From the NCBI GenBank assembly GCA_018105865.1, contig CM030832.1, positions 27,544,586 through 27,608,585 on the forward strand: a stretch of 64,000 bases of DNA, written 5' to 3'. The notes under the pieces are model-generated. The model saw only the letters and a program-made list of their open reading frames with translations. It was not told where the DNA came from and ran no database searches. This document shows, piece by piece, positions 35,436-64,000 of the stretch (position 1 is the stretch's first letter; every line of letters starts with the position of its first letter). The DNA comes from Metaphire vulgaris (taxonomy: Eukaryota; Annelida; Clitellata; Crassiclitellata; Megascolecidae). Position numbers and translations under genes: made by a program.

Positions 35436-35621
35436 CTCGTAGACCTATTAAACTTTATCGATGTAACTGTTCAAGGTAGCGGTTGTCGACCTGTCAGAGC
35501 TCTTGAGAGGGTGGGTGGGTGGGTGAGTCCCTGATTGTTTTAGAATGTCCGATACTGGCTTAGATTATTTTGGTTGCCCCCTCCCCCGGGAAAGCAGTTC
35601 GACCCTTTGTGGCTCTAAGAC

Positions 35622-35807
35622 CAGTGTTTATTCTAGGCCTTCTCTGTGGAGGAACCCCCAGTTTTAAAATCCCCCCAATTTTTATATGTTGGCTTGGGGG
35701 ATGGAAATTTCTCCTCCAAAAGTGTAGAGACTCAGACTTTGCCCTCCCCCCAACATTTAAAAATCTCTCCAAATTCTAATGACAAGGTGGCTATAAAATA
35801 AGCACTG
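35622..35807. mobile_element. MITE, CAGTGTTTATT family
   Basis: Begins CAGTGTTTATTCTAGG and ends AAATAAGCACTG. The flanking TCTAAGAC repeat is offset by one base on the right, fitting an 8- or 9-bp duplication. Confidence 0.78.
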
Positions 35808-36420
35808 TTCTAAGACACTCTAATAACTCTTGAAAGGCCTGAATATTGATCTAATATTATATTAATCTGCTCTGAATCATAGGCCTACTGTAAGCTTCTA
35901 TGTGTAACATTGCAGCGTCATATAATGCAGCATGTGAATTAATTCATTACTCAACAGGATAACCTCTATATGAAGTAAATTTGAAGATTGTCACGTGACC
36001 GGTTTATTATAGGCCTATAGACCTCCTTGTTGTCACCAGTGAAGCCACGAGGGGGAATTCCGGGGCCAACCCACTGAGCTTCGACTGGCCGTGGAATTTG
36101 TGCTAGACCGATGAGAATTTTACACTGCTGTTACAGTGTAATAGTAGGCCTAGCTAGGGCTATCGAGGGAAGATTCGCGTATTAAGATATCTGGTTCATT
36201 GTACAACAGGTTTAATAAACAACAAAAACAAGTTTTACAAATTAATTAATTCGCCGTATGAGAGAAGCCAATGGAAGGTCTGCTGAACAGTGGGTGTATC
36301 ACTATAATTGTTCTCTGCCAAGTGCCAACTCATTAGTGGCAATAGCTAGTCAGAAAACATTTCCAGGCTTTTTGTCAGATGTTAGTTTTCTTCCCTCTGC
36401 AATTATTGTCTGTTGTCTTT

Positions 36421-36619
36421 CAGTGGTGTAGCCAGCTTATGCAAAGTGGGGTTGTTAACTGAAGGCACTATGCAACGGGACACTGAAGCCGCGGCCGGCA
36501 CCTCCCCCCACTACCCCTCCTTCAACAAAAGTCAACGGAGTTACATAAATTGTGTTGGTCATATTTTTTAAAGTGGGGTTGTTTGAACAACCCCAAACAA
36601 CCCCGTGGCGACGCTACTG
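36421..36619. mobile_element. MITE inserted in the LINE region
   Basis: Begins CAGTGGTGTAGCCAGC and ends GTGGCGACGCTACTG. Perfect 8-bp duplication TTGTCTTT at 36413-36420 and 36620-36627. Confidence 0.9.
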
Positions 36620-36627
36620 TTGTCTTT

Positions 36628-37490
36628 CTGTGAGATCTTCTTTTATGTTGTCTATCCATTTTTTTCTGGGCCTACAGCTCCCTTTGTTACCTTCCTTGTA
36701 TGTATAGAGTGCTTTTTGGGAAGTCTCGGTGAGTCTATCATCTTTGCTTTCTGCCAGCTCATCAGCGGCAATAGCTAGACACAAAATGCTTCCAAGAAGT
36801 TCTATCTTCTGTCAATCGTCTTCCTTCTACTATTGTAATTCCTTTCATGTTCATGTCTTTTCTGATGTTGTCCATCCACTTTTTCCTGGGTCTTCCTAAG
36901 CTTCCTTTGTTTCCTTCTATTTGAGTGTAGAGTGCCTTGTATGGTAGTCTCCTTTCATCCATTCTGTTGACATGCCCATACCATTTTAGTCTTTTCTTCT
37001 AATGTTGTCGTTTATTGTAATGTTGAGACATTGTCTTATTGTATCCTTTTGTGCATGTTTATCTGTAGACAATCTGCCGACCACTTGAGACATTGTCAGT
37101 TTTGTGTCATCAGCGAATTTTTGTGATGTCTCATTTTTTGTAGTCGGCTCCATGTTTCTGCTCCATATATAATTTGTGGGACTACTATGGTGTTGTATAT
37201 TGTCACTTTTGTTTTTATGTTTATGACCTTGTTGCTCCAGATTTTTCTGCTGCATCTCCCATCGTTTGTAGTCCTTTGGCGATTTTTTGTTTTATGTCTT
37301 CTTGGTGACTTCCATTACTGACAATTTCTCCTCCAACATAGGTGAAACTTTCGACTTGTTCTATTGTGTTATCTAATGCTATTTTGATTTGAGCTTTTCC
37401 CTTTCTGCTGACTGCCATGGTTTTCGTTTTCTTTGGGTTGATAGTTAGTCCAAATCTTTTGCTTGTTAGATTGACTTCATTGGTCACTGG
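36628..37490 (-). mobile_element. RTE-like LINE fragment, decayed
   Basis: Minus-strand frames encode NPKKTKTMAVSRKGKAQIKI, IEQVESFTYVGGEIVSNGS, IYNTIVVPQIIYGAETWS and GSLGRPRKKWMDNIRKDM. These are the usual C-terminal strings of RTE/BovB-like or related non-LTR elements. Frames are broken. A second partial copy of the last segment lies at about 36640-36760, and a further fragment near 36240-36420. Confidence 0.8.
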
Positions 37491-38088
37491 TCAGTGTTTG
37501 AAGATCTGATTTGTTGTCTGTTATCAGGCTGCCATCGTCTGTCGGTGAGTCTATAGATATGTAAAATTCTCAGCGATTTAAAAAAACAAAAAACACATTT
37601 TTTCTCCGACAAAAACACATTTTCTTGTGTTAGCATCTTCATTGCTAATTTGCTACAGGGTCCTGCAATTTGAGTTTCTGTTTATAACTTTATTTCAATC
37701 ACGCCTTTCGATTTAGTGCGAATTTCGCGCCAAAAATCGTTTGTTCAAAATGAGCAGCGGCAGCGCTGACTCCATTCTTTATTACTTCGCGAAGTGTTTC
37801 AATCCACTCGATCGCGTACATTTATTGTACTACACAAAGCGTACAGACAGTGGCATAATAGTAGGCTCTTGTTAGTATACTTTGTAGTGCGATAAGAGAA
37901 TCAATAAATACTCTAAAAATCGTTACATGACCGGGAATTGGTGACATCAAACGGAGGCACAACGGTGATAGACTTTCGAAAGGGGCGTGTCACCCTGAGC
38001 CCTCAGGACCAGCATAAGTACCTCTGTAGTCGTACTTGTTTTAGTACCTTGATGTACATTTCCCTAAAAGCGTGTCCTTCCCGTCGTA

Positions 38089-43653
<5,565 letters not shown>

Positions 43654-44131
43654 ATACTGCATTTGATGTGTCATAAGCTGATGCTTCTATGCATTATGAA
43701 GTGGTGCTATAGAAGTTTAAGATTAAATTAACTTAATGAGCATTATTTTCATGTCCTTTGTATTGATGTTGTCGACGTGGAATCAATGCAGAGCCACCCA
43801 ATGGTCCAAGTTTTTGTCTGTAGAGTCTATTGCAAATTTCAGTATGATCACTGATGTCTTGTAAAAAGCTGATACCGGTAGTTAAAAGCAATAACTGTAA
43901 CCATTCGTGCTTAAATTCCAGCATTCACAGATTTTAACACCAGACATTACGATTTGTATTTTTTCATCGATTTATGAAGTTTTAAGTGTAATTAACATAA
44001 AGTACATCAATTTTTAATTAATTTTAAAGCAACGTGCACCTTCAGAGTTTACATGATGTTTTAATTTACATGCAGAGTTTAATATAAGAGCACTCTTGTT
44101 CATAAATGTCTTCTGTTTTGCTCCAATCACA

Positions 44132-56674
<12,543 letters not shown>

Positions 56675-57295
56675 GTTTTCGTCGTCGTTGTCGTCGCTTT
56701 TTGGCGATTTCTACCCAGAAATTCGTAAAATCTTTTTTAAAACTATCGCTATTTGCGCTGAATCAACTGAATGGTTGAAATCTATTCGATACTCTCGTAT
56801 TATCAATGTAGCGAATGTTCTGTTGTTAGTAGTAGGTCAACCGTTTTTAGCGACCTAATTTCTCTTTATCGCCGACTGTATGCACTTGTAACTTAGTTGA
56901 TCTTTAGTGTATAACAAAACTTATAGGCATAGGCCTACGTCTTCGCTTTTTATAAGAATCGAAAGACTGCAAGTCCAGAGTTTGTTTTGTTTAGATTGGA
57001 CCCGATAGCCGCCGAAGCAGCAGCAGCAGCAGCAGCAGCAGCATCGTAGCCCCGAGACGAAGGCCAAAGTCCAGCATATCGTCGACAAGCCAATAAAACC
57101 CAGTGGAAGTTTTGGACCAACCTCAGGCAACCTGCTTAAGCTAAGCCAGTAACCTTCCGAGGCGCGAGGAAATAACCTCAACTACCTCTCTTCTACCTTT
57201 TTGACGAATGGTTTGATAAAGTAACCCAATTATTCAAGAAGACATCATATTCATCACTGTCTTTCTAAGCAATAATAGAATAACAGAACAACAAC

Positions 57296-57353
57296 AATAA
57301 TAATAATAATAAACAGAATAACAGAATAATAATAATAATAATAATAAAAATAA

Positions 57354-57400
<47 letters not shown>

Positions 57401-57452
57401 CTATATTTTAGGTATCAAGCCTCTGAGGACTTAAAATACGAATTGCACACAA

Positions 57453-57489
<37 letters not shown>

Positions 57490-57490
57490 T
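57296..57490. repeat. (AAT)n and (AT)n tracts
   Basis: (AAT)n at 57296-57400 and (AT)n at 57452-57490. Confidence 0.93.
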
Positions 57491-57901
57491 GTTTTGAAAA
57501 TTTTTTGCTGAATTGTAGAGATGGAGAGACTCATTTACGGAGCAGAAGATTTTAAGTGGCTGTTGAATATTTCTCCTCCTGTGTAGAAAGTCACTGTCAC
57601 TCCATCTGCTGTGCATGTATAACATAGGCCTATTCATCCTTAGAAGCGACACAAGCGGTAAACACTGATGCTGGGCGGATGGATGGCTGGCTGAGGGGGA
57701 TGACCTTGAACTCCGGCCCGGAGCTGTGACCTCATCTGAAAAGCTGGTTAAAATGCTGGCGAACATGTGAACAGCACGATGTTTGGCGCTGGTCAATCGT
57801 TTACGACAGCACACACGCGCACACTTACGCACGCGCAGATGCACACGAACGCACGCACGAACTATACACCCGATAGATTTGCAATAACAGGCACATAGCA
57901 G

Positions 57902-58089
57902 CAGTGGCGTCGCCAGGAATTTTTGGTTGGGGGGGCAAAAGGAGTCTGGAGTGTCAGATTCTTTACCCACCCCTACCCCCCCCCCTTCACAAAAAACTTT
58001 CTCACCGGATTTGCGCGAATCTGGTAGGTGGTCTGGAGCAGGTTGGGGGGGCAGTTGCCCCCATTTGCCCCCCCGTGGCGACGCTAATG
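57902..58089. mobile_element. MITE, GGCGTCGCC family
   Basis: Ends CAGTGGCGTCGCCAGG and GTGGCGACGCTAATG. Perfect 8-bp duplication CATAGCAG at 57894-57901 and 58090-58097. Confidence 0.9.
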
Positions 58090-58387
58090 CATAGCAGTAA
58101 CGAAGCAAAAATACATAATAATCATGTGATTTATTTTAAAGTGGCTTAGCAGGCTAAGCAAAGCTGTATGAAAAACCACTGTAGTAACTTTCCACATCCA
58201 ATAACCCAGTTTTCCGAGATAGCCTATGAATATGTTTAGTTGTTTACTTCTACTGCCATTCCCACCTCGTCCAAACTGTTCCATTTGTCCACAACCGTTG
58301 CACTGAAAATGTTTTCTTTCTTGGACTCAGCCTCTGCCCGAACAATTTGCATTCGTGGCCTCTTGTGTTGCTATAGTGTGCCAATGT

Positions 58388-58546
58388 CAGTGTTTATTCT
58401 AGGCCTTCTCTGGGGGAATTTCTTATCCCCCCAAAGTTTGAATTTTCCCCAAAAATGTTTTTGACATTTTGGCAAGTAGTATGACCTCCCCAGTGTCTCC
58501 CCCAAAAAAAATGTTAAACTCCTCCCAATGTCTATAGGTGTCACTG
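58388..58546. mobile_element. MITE, CAGTGTTTATT family
   Basis: Begins CAGTGTTTATTCTAGG and ends GTGTCACTG. Perfect 8-bp duplication GCCAATGT at 58380-58387 and 58547-58554. The right arm is eroded. Confidence 0.88.
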
Positions 58547-58588
58547 GCCAATGTAAAGAATCGATCGTATGGCACATCTACTTTCCCA

Positions 58589-58655
<67 letters not shown>

Positions 58656-58700
58656 GGCCTATTATTATTAGGCCTATTATTAGGCCTATTATTATTAGAC
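58589..58700. repeat. (ATT)n with three embedded TAGGCCTA
   Basis: About 65 bp of ATT followed by alternating TAGGCCTA and ATT blocks. Confidence 0.94.
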
Positions 58701-58816
58701 GTCTTCAGCGCCATTGTAGTAGTACATCAGTACCAGTCGATGGTCGCTCCAGTAAATAATCATAGTCGTGATCTTGTCCGTGGTTATCATATTATGTGGT
58801 ATGTTTCTATAAAATC

Positions 58817-58820
<4 letters not shown>

Positions 58821-58893
<73 letters not shown>
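58821..58893. repeat. (CT)n microsatellite
   Basis: About 70 bp of CT dinucleotides. Confidence 0.96.
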
Positions 58894-58896
<3 letters not shown>

Positions 58897-60379
58897 TTCT
58901 AATGTTGTCAATCCACAATATTGAAGTCTTTTCGAAACGTCTTACAACAGAGAGTTAAGTATCGAGTGCCCGCCTAATGCTGATTGAATAGGCGATAATG
59001 TTGAAGTGATGGTAGAGGGGTTAGCGAGCAGAGTCAGAGGCGGAAATTTGGAAGAAAAGTGAGTTAGGACAGCCTCTGTATCTTTTCTATAAGCGTAAAC
59101 TTCTATTAGGCCTCCAGGCTCGAGCCCCCACTTTTTGAGAGGCTACAATAGGGAAGAGGAACGTATGGAGGTTGGCCCCACTTTTTTCATCCAAGTTCAC
59201 GCCAGTGACCTTTCCCATTCCCTAACCTAGCCTCTCAAAAGTTGAGGGGTTCGAACCAAATGGTTTACGCCTATGCTGCCAGTCATGAGATCCGGAGTTC
59301 AAAATTTCATCCGATCTGACTTATTCAATTAAATTAAATTAATTAAATAATGTGATTTTAAGTGGTTTAGGAGGCGGTACCTGGTGACTTTCTAATCACT
59401 CTTTTGAAGTCATTTTAAAAGTAGGTATAAAAGACCGGATTCGTGATAATTTTCCCACTTTTGAAAACCGGCGAGAAAATTCAGAGCTCTCAAATTTGCC
59501 CGACTCGAGTCAAGTATAGGTCTACTGTGTCAGATGAGGCCAGACCTAGGCTATCGAGAGGCGCAAAGGGGCCAGAGAACAGGGAAACTCTTTCTACTGC
59601 TGACCGCATGACGGAAAGTTTGTGCTTGTTTATCACGATTGTGGCGAAGCGTTGTAATAAGTCAGCCTAAAGTTCCGTATATTTATATAGCGCTCGAAAT
59701 AGCGCTGCAGTAACAACCTATTCCTAAGCGTCCAGCATTAAAAGCCAGCGTAGGCTATGACTTGGGAACTGATAGACTGCCTATCCGATATCATAGGAAA
59801 TTGCGAAACTTACACTGACATTCATATTTTAGATGTTCATTATGCAGTTCATGAAATCTGTTGATCTGCTTACAGACTGATAGAAAATGAACCATTTGCA
59901 GGACACAGTTATCAAGAAGCTTTTTCTAAACGCGTACAAAAGAATCAAGGACAAACGGGTCCTGGACTTTCTCGTTTACAGTATAAAGTTCATGCTATCA
60001 GTTTGTTTCTTGTTTATGTCTAATAATTGCCAATTGCATTCATTATCTCGTTAAAATCATCTCGTCTTCGTAATAGTAGCAGTCTCCTTCGCTATTAGAC
60101 CTACACTATGCTGCAGATTTTTTATTTTTGTCCCATACTTTGAAATTTTTGTGATTTCATAGTATTTTTATGAGCTAATCTCACATATAGCAACCATTTT
60201 TCTGTAGGCCTATTACGGAAGGTTTTCGCAAAATCATTTTGAACTTTCAACTTTAGGCCTAATTGAAATTAGGCTAAAACTAAAGTGTCCATACAGACCA
60301 AGCAATTTAATTGTTCTTGTAACAACGAAAAAGCTATAGCCTAATTAATTTTTCTCATTTTGTCAAATAACAACAATAA

Positions 60380-60406
60380 TAATGATTACTACTACTACTA
60401 CTAGGC

Positions 60407-60482
<76 letters not shown>

Positions 60483-60500
60483 TACTACTACTACTACTAT

Positions 60501-60543
<43 letters not shown>

Positions 60544-60609
60544 GGTAGTAGTAGTAGTAGTAGTAGTCTACTACTACTATTACTACTAGCTACTACTACT
60601 ACTACTACT

Positions 60610-60671
<62 letters not shown>

Positions 60672-60672
60672 C
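60380..60672. repeat. (TAC)n / (GTA)n / (ATT)n strand-switching microsatellite
   Basis: A long TAC tract flips to its complement GTA at about 60542-60570, returns to TAC, then changes to AAT and ATT. Confidence 0.94.
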
Positions 60673-60742
60673 GTCATCGTTGTCTTCATCATCATAGTTG
60701 TTCTGTTTGTTGTCTTCTTCGCTCCGTCTTTGTCGTTGTCGT

Positions 60743-61006
60743 CAGTGGCGTAGCGTGACTTTTGGGGGCCCGGGGGGCATCTTTGCCGTGGGGGCCCCAA
60801 GTTTCGAGCTGACGAGCAAAAAAAACGTTATCGCCTCCTTTTTTAGCCTGGCGAGCAAAAAAAAGGTCACCACATCATTTCTAGGGTTAAATTACGGTTT
60901 ACCCTAACATAGCCCTAGCTTAGACCCCTCTTCGGGCCCCCCCTCGCCCGGGGCCCGGGGGGCTGTCAACAAAGTGCCCCCCGCTCCCCCCCACGTTACG
61001 CCACTG
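60743..61006. mobile_element. MITE, GGCGTAGCGTGAC family
   Basis: Ends CAGTGGCGTAGCGTGAC and CCACGTTACGCCACTG. Perfect 8-bp duplication GTTGTCGT at 60735-60742 and 61007-61014. Two 'GAGCAAAAAAA' oligomers inside. An inverted sister copy lies at 63458-63750. Confidence 0.92.
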
Positions 61007-61015
61007 GTTGTCGTC

Positions 61016-61169
61016 CAGTGTTTATTCTATGCCTTCTTTGGGGGAATCCCCCAGTGTGAAATTTCCCCCAAAATTTTGACATTTTGGCAAGTATATGACC
61101 TCCCCAATGTCTGTTCCACCCAACATTTTTTAACTGCCCCAAATGTCTAGGTGGCTAGAATAAACACTG
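61016..61169. mobile_element. MITE, CAGTGTTTATT family, next to the previous element
   Basis: Ends CAGTGTTTATTCTATG and CTAGAATAAACACTG. The same GTTGTCGTC flank is present at 61007-61015 and 61170-61178, giving a third copy of the target sequence. Confidence 0.9.
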
Positions 61170-63091
61170 GTTGTCGTCATTCGCTTTTCTACTCTTGTAA
61201 TAGCTGAACGATGGCGTTGTGTTTCACTGGAGAGACGTTTCAAATCGGTCCTCTAAGTTGAAGCGCCGAGCGACTGTCACTGTGCTTTGCACGTGCCGTC
61301 CACGTGCTCTGTCGTCGGATGGATTATAAACAACTGAAAAACGATTCTTCTTCCCGTAATTCAATTTAACCTTGACTTCGGTTTCTGTTTTTGCAATGTT
61401 TTAAGGACTGAATCTTTAATAATATCTTCGGCATCTAAATCGTGCGATAAAAGGATTTTAAACGAAACTGGCAGTAATCAGTAGCGTTATGATCATATGA
61501 AGCATAGGCCTAGGCTTAATGTTACACCAAAGTCAATCGTCCTTAACCCGATACGCCAAACAGATGGTGTTAAAAACATTTTTTCAGTTGAGGGGGTTAC
61601 CAATATGTCTGAAAACACGCATCAAATCTCAACATCTGAATCTACTATTACCGTAAAAGTGTTTCTACTGGGGCTCCGCCATAGACTTCGTTAGGTGGGC
61701 TGAATAGGCTACGCCCCCTCAGGACCTCTAATGAGTCTAATCGGAACTGGACTTGTCGGTCTGTAGAAGCCCTGGTGCCTCCTCCATTCCAGAACCGCGG
61801 CTGTGCCACCTGGCGGTCAGTGTCACCTTTCGACTGGTGACACTGATCGACAGCGAAAATGTTACTGACCTAAACATGTCTATGACTTGATTGTTTACAG
61901 GGTCATGTATCAACCATAGGCATATTAGGCCTACTATTGCCATGCATGTTGTGTTATAGTCAATAACTTGCAGATTACAGAAAACTACGCCTGACATTCG
62001 TTTTTAATTTCATGTTCGTGCTCAGAAAACATAAAGATGGATAGGAAACGCCTAATTTTATTTCTGTAACATGACTTTTGTAAAAATATGTTGCTGTCAA
62101 GTGTTATTACTACTACGGAGAAGTTGAGCACGTTCCGAAATTCTCGTTGCCCTATTTCAGGGTGCACAAGTTGCACAACCCGCGGGCCGGAACCCGAACC
62201 GCCAACGTGTGTGTCCGGCCCTTGAAGCAATTTAAGCAGCACAGAAAACTCACCGCAGCAATTTTGTTATAGAAATAATTGTACTTCACTGACCTGGGCC
62301 ATCCATGGCAATTCTGTCGGGCATTCAAGCGTTCATTGCAACATTTATTAAAGTTTTTTGAGTTGCAGATTTGATATAAAACACATTAAAAATTATAGAA
62401 CATGAAGTTTGTGATTCTGGACCTCGAGTATTCCGAGAATGCTCAATTTGACCCATGGTCTAAAAAGGTTGTGCATCATCACTGCCCTATTTGATCTCAA
62501 ACGAGCCACGGTGGGCATGAGACGAGTTACGGGCATTAGCCAGGGCCGCCGAGAGAATTTTCGGGCCTCTGGGTAGAACAGTCGCCGGGGCCCCTAAAGT
62601 GGTGGCGACCTTTTTTTGCTCGTCAGCGTTTTCAGGAGGCAGTTAAAACTTAAAGCCTTTCTTGTGCCTTGTTGACGGGCGCCTCAAATGCTCCTGCGTC
62701 TTTCACCCTAACCCTAACTGCGGACCCGCCCGGGCCCCCTACAGATCGCCGGAACCCTGGGAATTTGCCCCTCCTGCCCTCCCCCTCTCGGCGAGCCTAA
62801 CATTAGCGTATGTACGAGGGTCACGGAGGGTAGAGGAGAGTATGGCTCCCCTATTCCTTTTGGGGCAGCAGTTCGACCCCTAACCTCTATGTGGTGAACT
62901 TTGGTTGTGGTGGACAACAAAGCTTTACAAAGGATAAGAGACCAAATCAAGAGCCTTTGAAACAGGACGTTACTCTCTAAAACCATCTGAAAAAGATCGT
63001 TTAACCTCTCCTAGAGCTAAGTGAGGAAAACAGACACAGCACACAATGAGAAATCACAGCATTTGGAAAGCAGATATAAAACCCACATACC

Positions 63092-63097
<6 letters not shown>

Positions 63098-63134
<37 letters not shown>
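63098..63134. repeat. (CA)n microsatellite
   Basis: GC and AC dinucleotides, mainly CACACA. Confidence 0.93.
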
Positions 63135-63383
63135 CAAAATATGAATAACGTCATTGTCAATGTATATGTTACAGTCAAACTGTGAAACCAGTGATTTCAC
63201 GAAATCCCTAAACAAGTTAGTCATTTCGTGAAGTCACCATTTCACTTAGTGATTTCATGAAAACGCTAAAAACTCTAGGGATTTCGCGAATTTACTGAAA
63301 AAAGTGGGTGTGGCATTACACAATTTCACTAAAGGCTCATTCAGGCACTTGATGACTTCATGAACACACTAAAAACTCCAGGA

Positions 63384-63387
<4 letters not shown>

Positions 63388-63452
<65 letters not shown>
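63388..63452. repeat. (ATT)n microsatellite
   Basis: About 21 ATT units; the following MITE inserted at its edge. Confidence 0.95.
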
Positions 63453-63457
63453 CAGTG

Positions 63458-63750
63458 CAGTGGCGTAACGTGGGGGCGAGGGGCACTTTGTTGACTGCCC
63501 CGGGCCCCAGGCCCCGGGCCCAAAGAGGGTCTAAGCTAGGGTTAGGTTAGGTTAACCCTAACTTCTTAACCCTACTTCTTAACCCTAACCATAGAAGTGA
63601 ACGCGTGCTGACGACCTTTTTTTTTTTTTGCTCGTCGGGGTAAAGCAGGTGATGACGTTTTTTTTTGCTCGTCGGCCCGAAACTTTGAAACTTTGGGGCC
63701 CCCATGACAAAGATGCCCCCCGGGCCCCCAAAAGTCACGCTACGCCACTG
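63458..63750. mobile_element. MITE, GGCGTAGCGTGAC family, inverted copy
   Basis: Ends CAGTGGCGTAACGTGG and AGTCACGCTACGCCACTG. Perfect 8-bp duplication TATCAGTG at 63450-63457 and 63751-63758. It contains a telomere-like TTAGG/CCTAA stretch and two 'TTTTTTGCTCGTC' oligomers. Inserted just after an (ATT)n tract. Confidence 0.92.
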
Positions 63751-64000
63751 TATCAGTGCTGCCCAAACGATCAATTTTTAAGCACGTTTAATCGTGCGAT
63801 TAAGATATTAATCGCGATTAAAAAATTAATCGCATCATAATTAAACGCTTCAAATTAAATTTTATCTAAAGAATCTTTAAAAACTGAGCTTGAAAGTCAA
63901 CGTCACGTGTTGTTGTTGAAAGTTGCCTGAAATGGATGATGCTATATAATGGTATGCGTGGTCATTAGTTTAAATTCTGAAAGTCTGTTCTGTAATTGGT

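Larger units (their letters stand above)
58900..63450. other. Gene-poor right end
   Basis: Outside the listed MITEs and microsatellites I see no coding sequence with family likeness. A GTAA-family fragment lies at 59670-59745, and a G/C-rich MITE fragment lies at 62550-62890. Confidence 0.55.

Noticed and set aside
57431..58108. 225-codon minus-strand frame
   Set aside because: Crosses a MITE and an AT repeat; composite of unrelated sequence.
60363..60800. Val/Ile-rich frame
   Set aside because: Produced by the TAC/GTA/ATT repeat.
63540..63595. Telomere-like TTAGG/CCTAA stretch
   Set aside because: Short, imperfect and inside a MITE; not a chromosome end.

Overview
Eukaryotic, intron-rich nuclear DNA of an invertebrate animal, read as one end-to-end window. 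All recognisable genes are spliced metazoan genes with GT-AG introns. DNA-transposon relics, LINE 3' ends, short interspersed repeats and microsatellites fill the introns and spacers. The gene set and repeat style suggest a marine invertebrate, possibly an echinoderm or another invertebrate deuterostome. I cannot fix the phylum, and the palindrome TAGGCCTA is strikingly frequent (about 25 copies counted by eye). I saw no CRISPR array, operon or prokaryotic feature.

Layout. (1) About 100-4985, minus strand: the N-terminal half of a STAND NTPase with a DUF4062-type domain followed by a NACHT P-loop module (NPHP3/TTC41/NWD-like). It carries one apparent single-base frameshift and a 71-bp duplication over a splice donor, and continues beyond position 1. 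(2) 5.0-10.6 kb: spacer with LINE and MITE relics, then the probable 3' UTR of the next gene. (3) 10648-17172, minus (possible first exon to 18281): kinase suppressor of Ras (KSR), a pseudokinase scaffold, with 13 phase-consistent exons. (4) 18.5-22.2 kb: spacer with a LINE end, a long-TIR element and a tRNA-like relic. (5) 22206-34601, plus: MCTP, an ER-type multiple-C2/transmembrane protein, with a 1.5-kb nested transposon and a transposon-derived pseudogene in its largest intron. (6) 34.6-38.1 kb: MITEs and an RTE-like LINE. (7) 38089-43653, plus: a complete lysosomal beta-hexosaminidase gene of 12 exons (536 aa). (8) 44132-56674, minus, convergent with the hexosaminidase gene: HDHD5/CECR5, a HAD-family hydrolase of 9 exons (462 aa) with an unusual first exon. 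(9) 56.7-64.0 kb: no gene recognised, only MITEs, hairpin repeats and microsatellites.

The genes are functionally unrelated neighbours (Ras/MAPK scaffold, ER C2 protein, lysosomal glycosidase, HAD hydrolase), as expected for animal genomes. The most distinctive content is a dense, layered set of short non-autonomous hAT-like transposons. At least 18 still show 8-bp target duplications readable by eye. They belong to several terminal-repeat families that share one internal oligonucleotide. The other notable points are four regularly spaced R-K/R-x-S motifs in the HDHD5 first exon and a stop-free intron of 3n length in the KSR kinase domain.

All exon borders were read by hand from splice sites, reading phase and family resemblance recalled from memory. 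No alignment or search was run.
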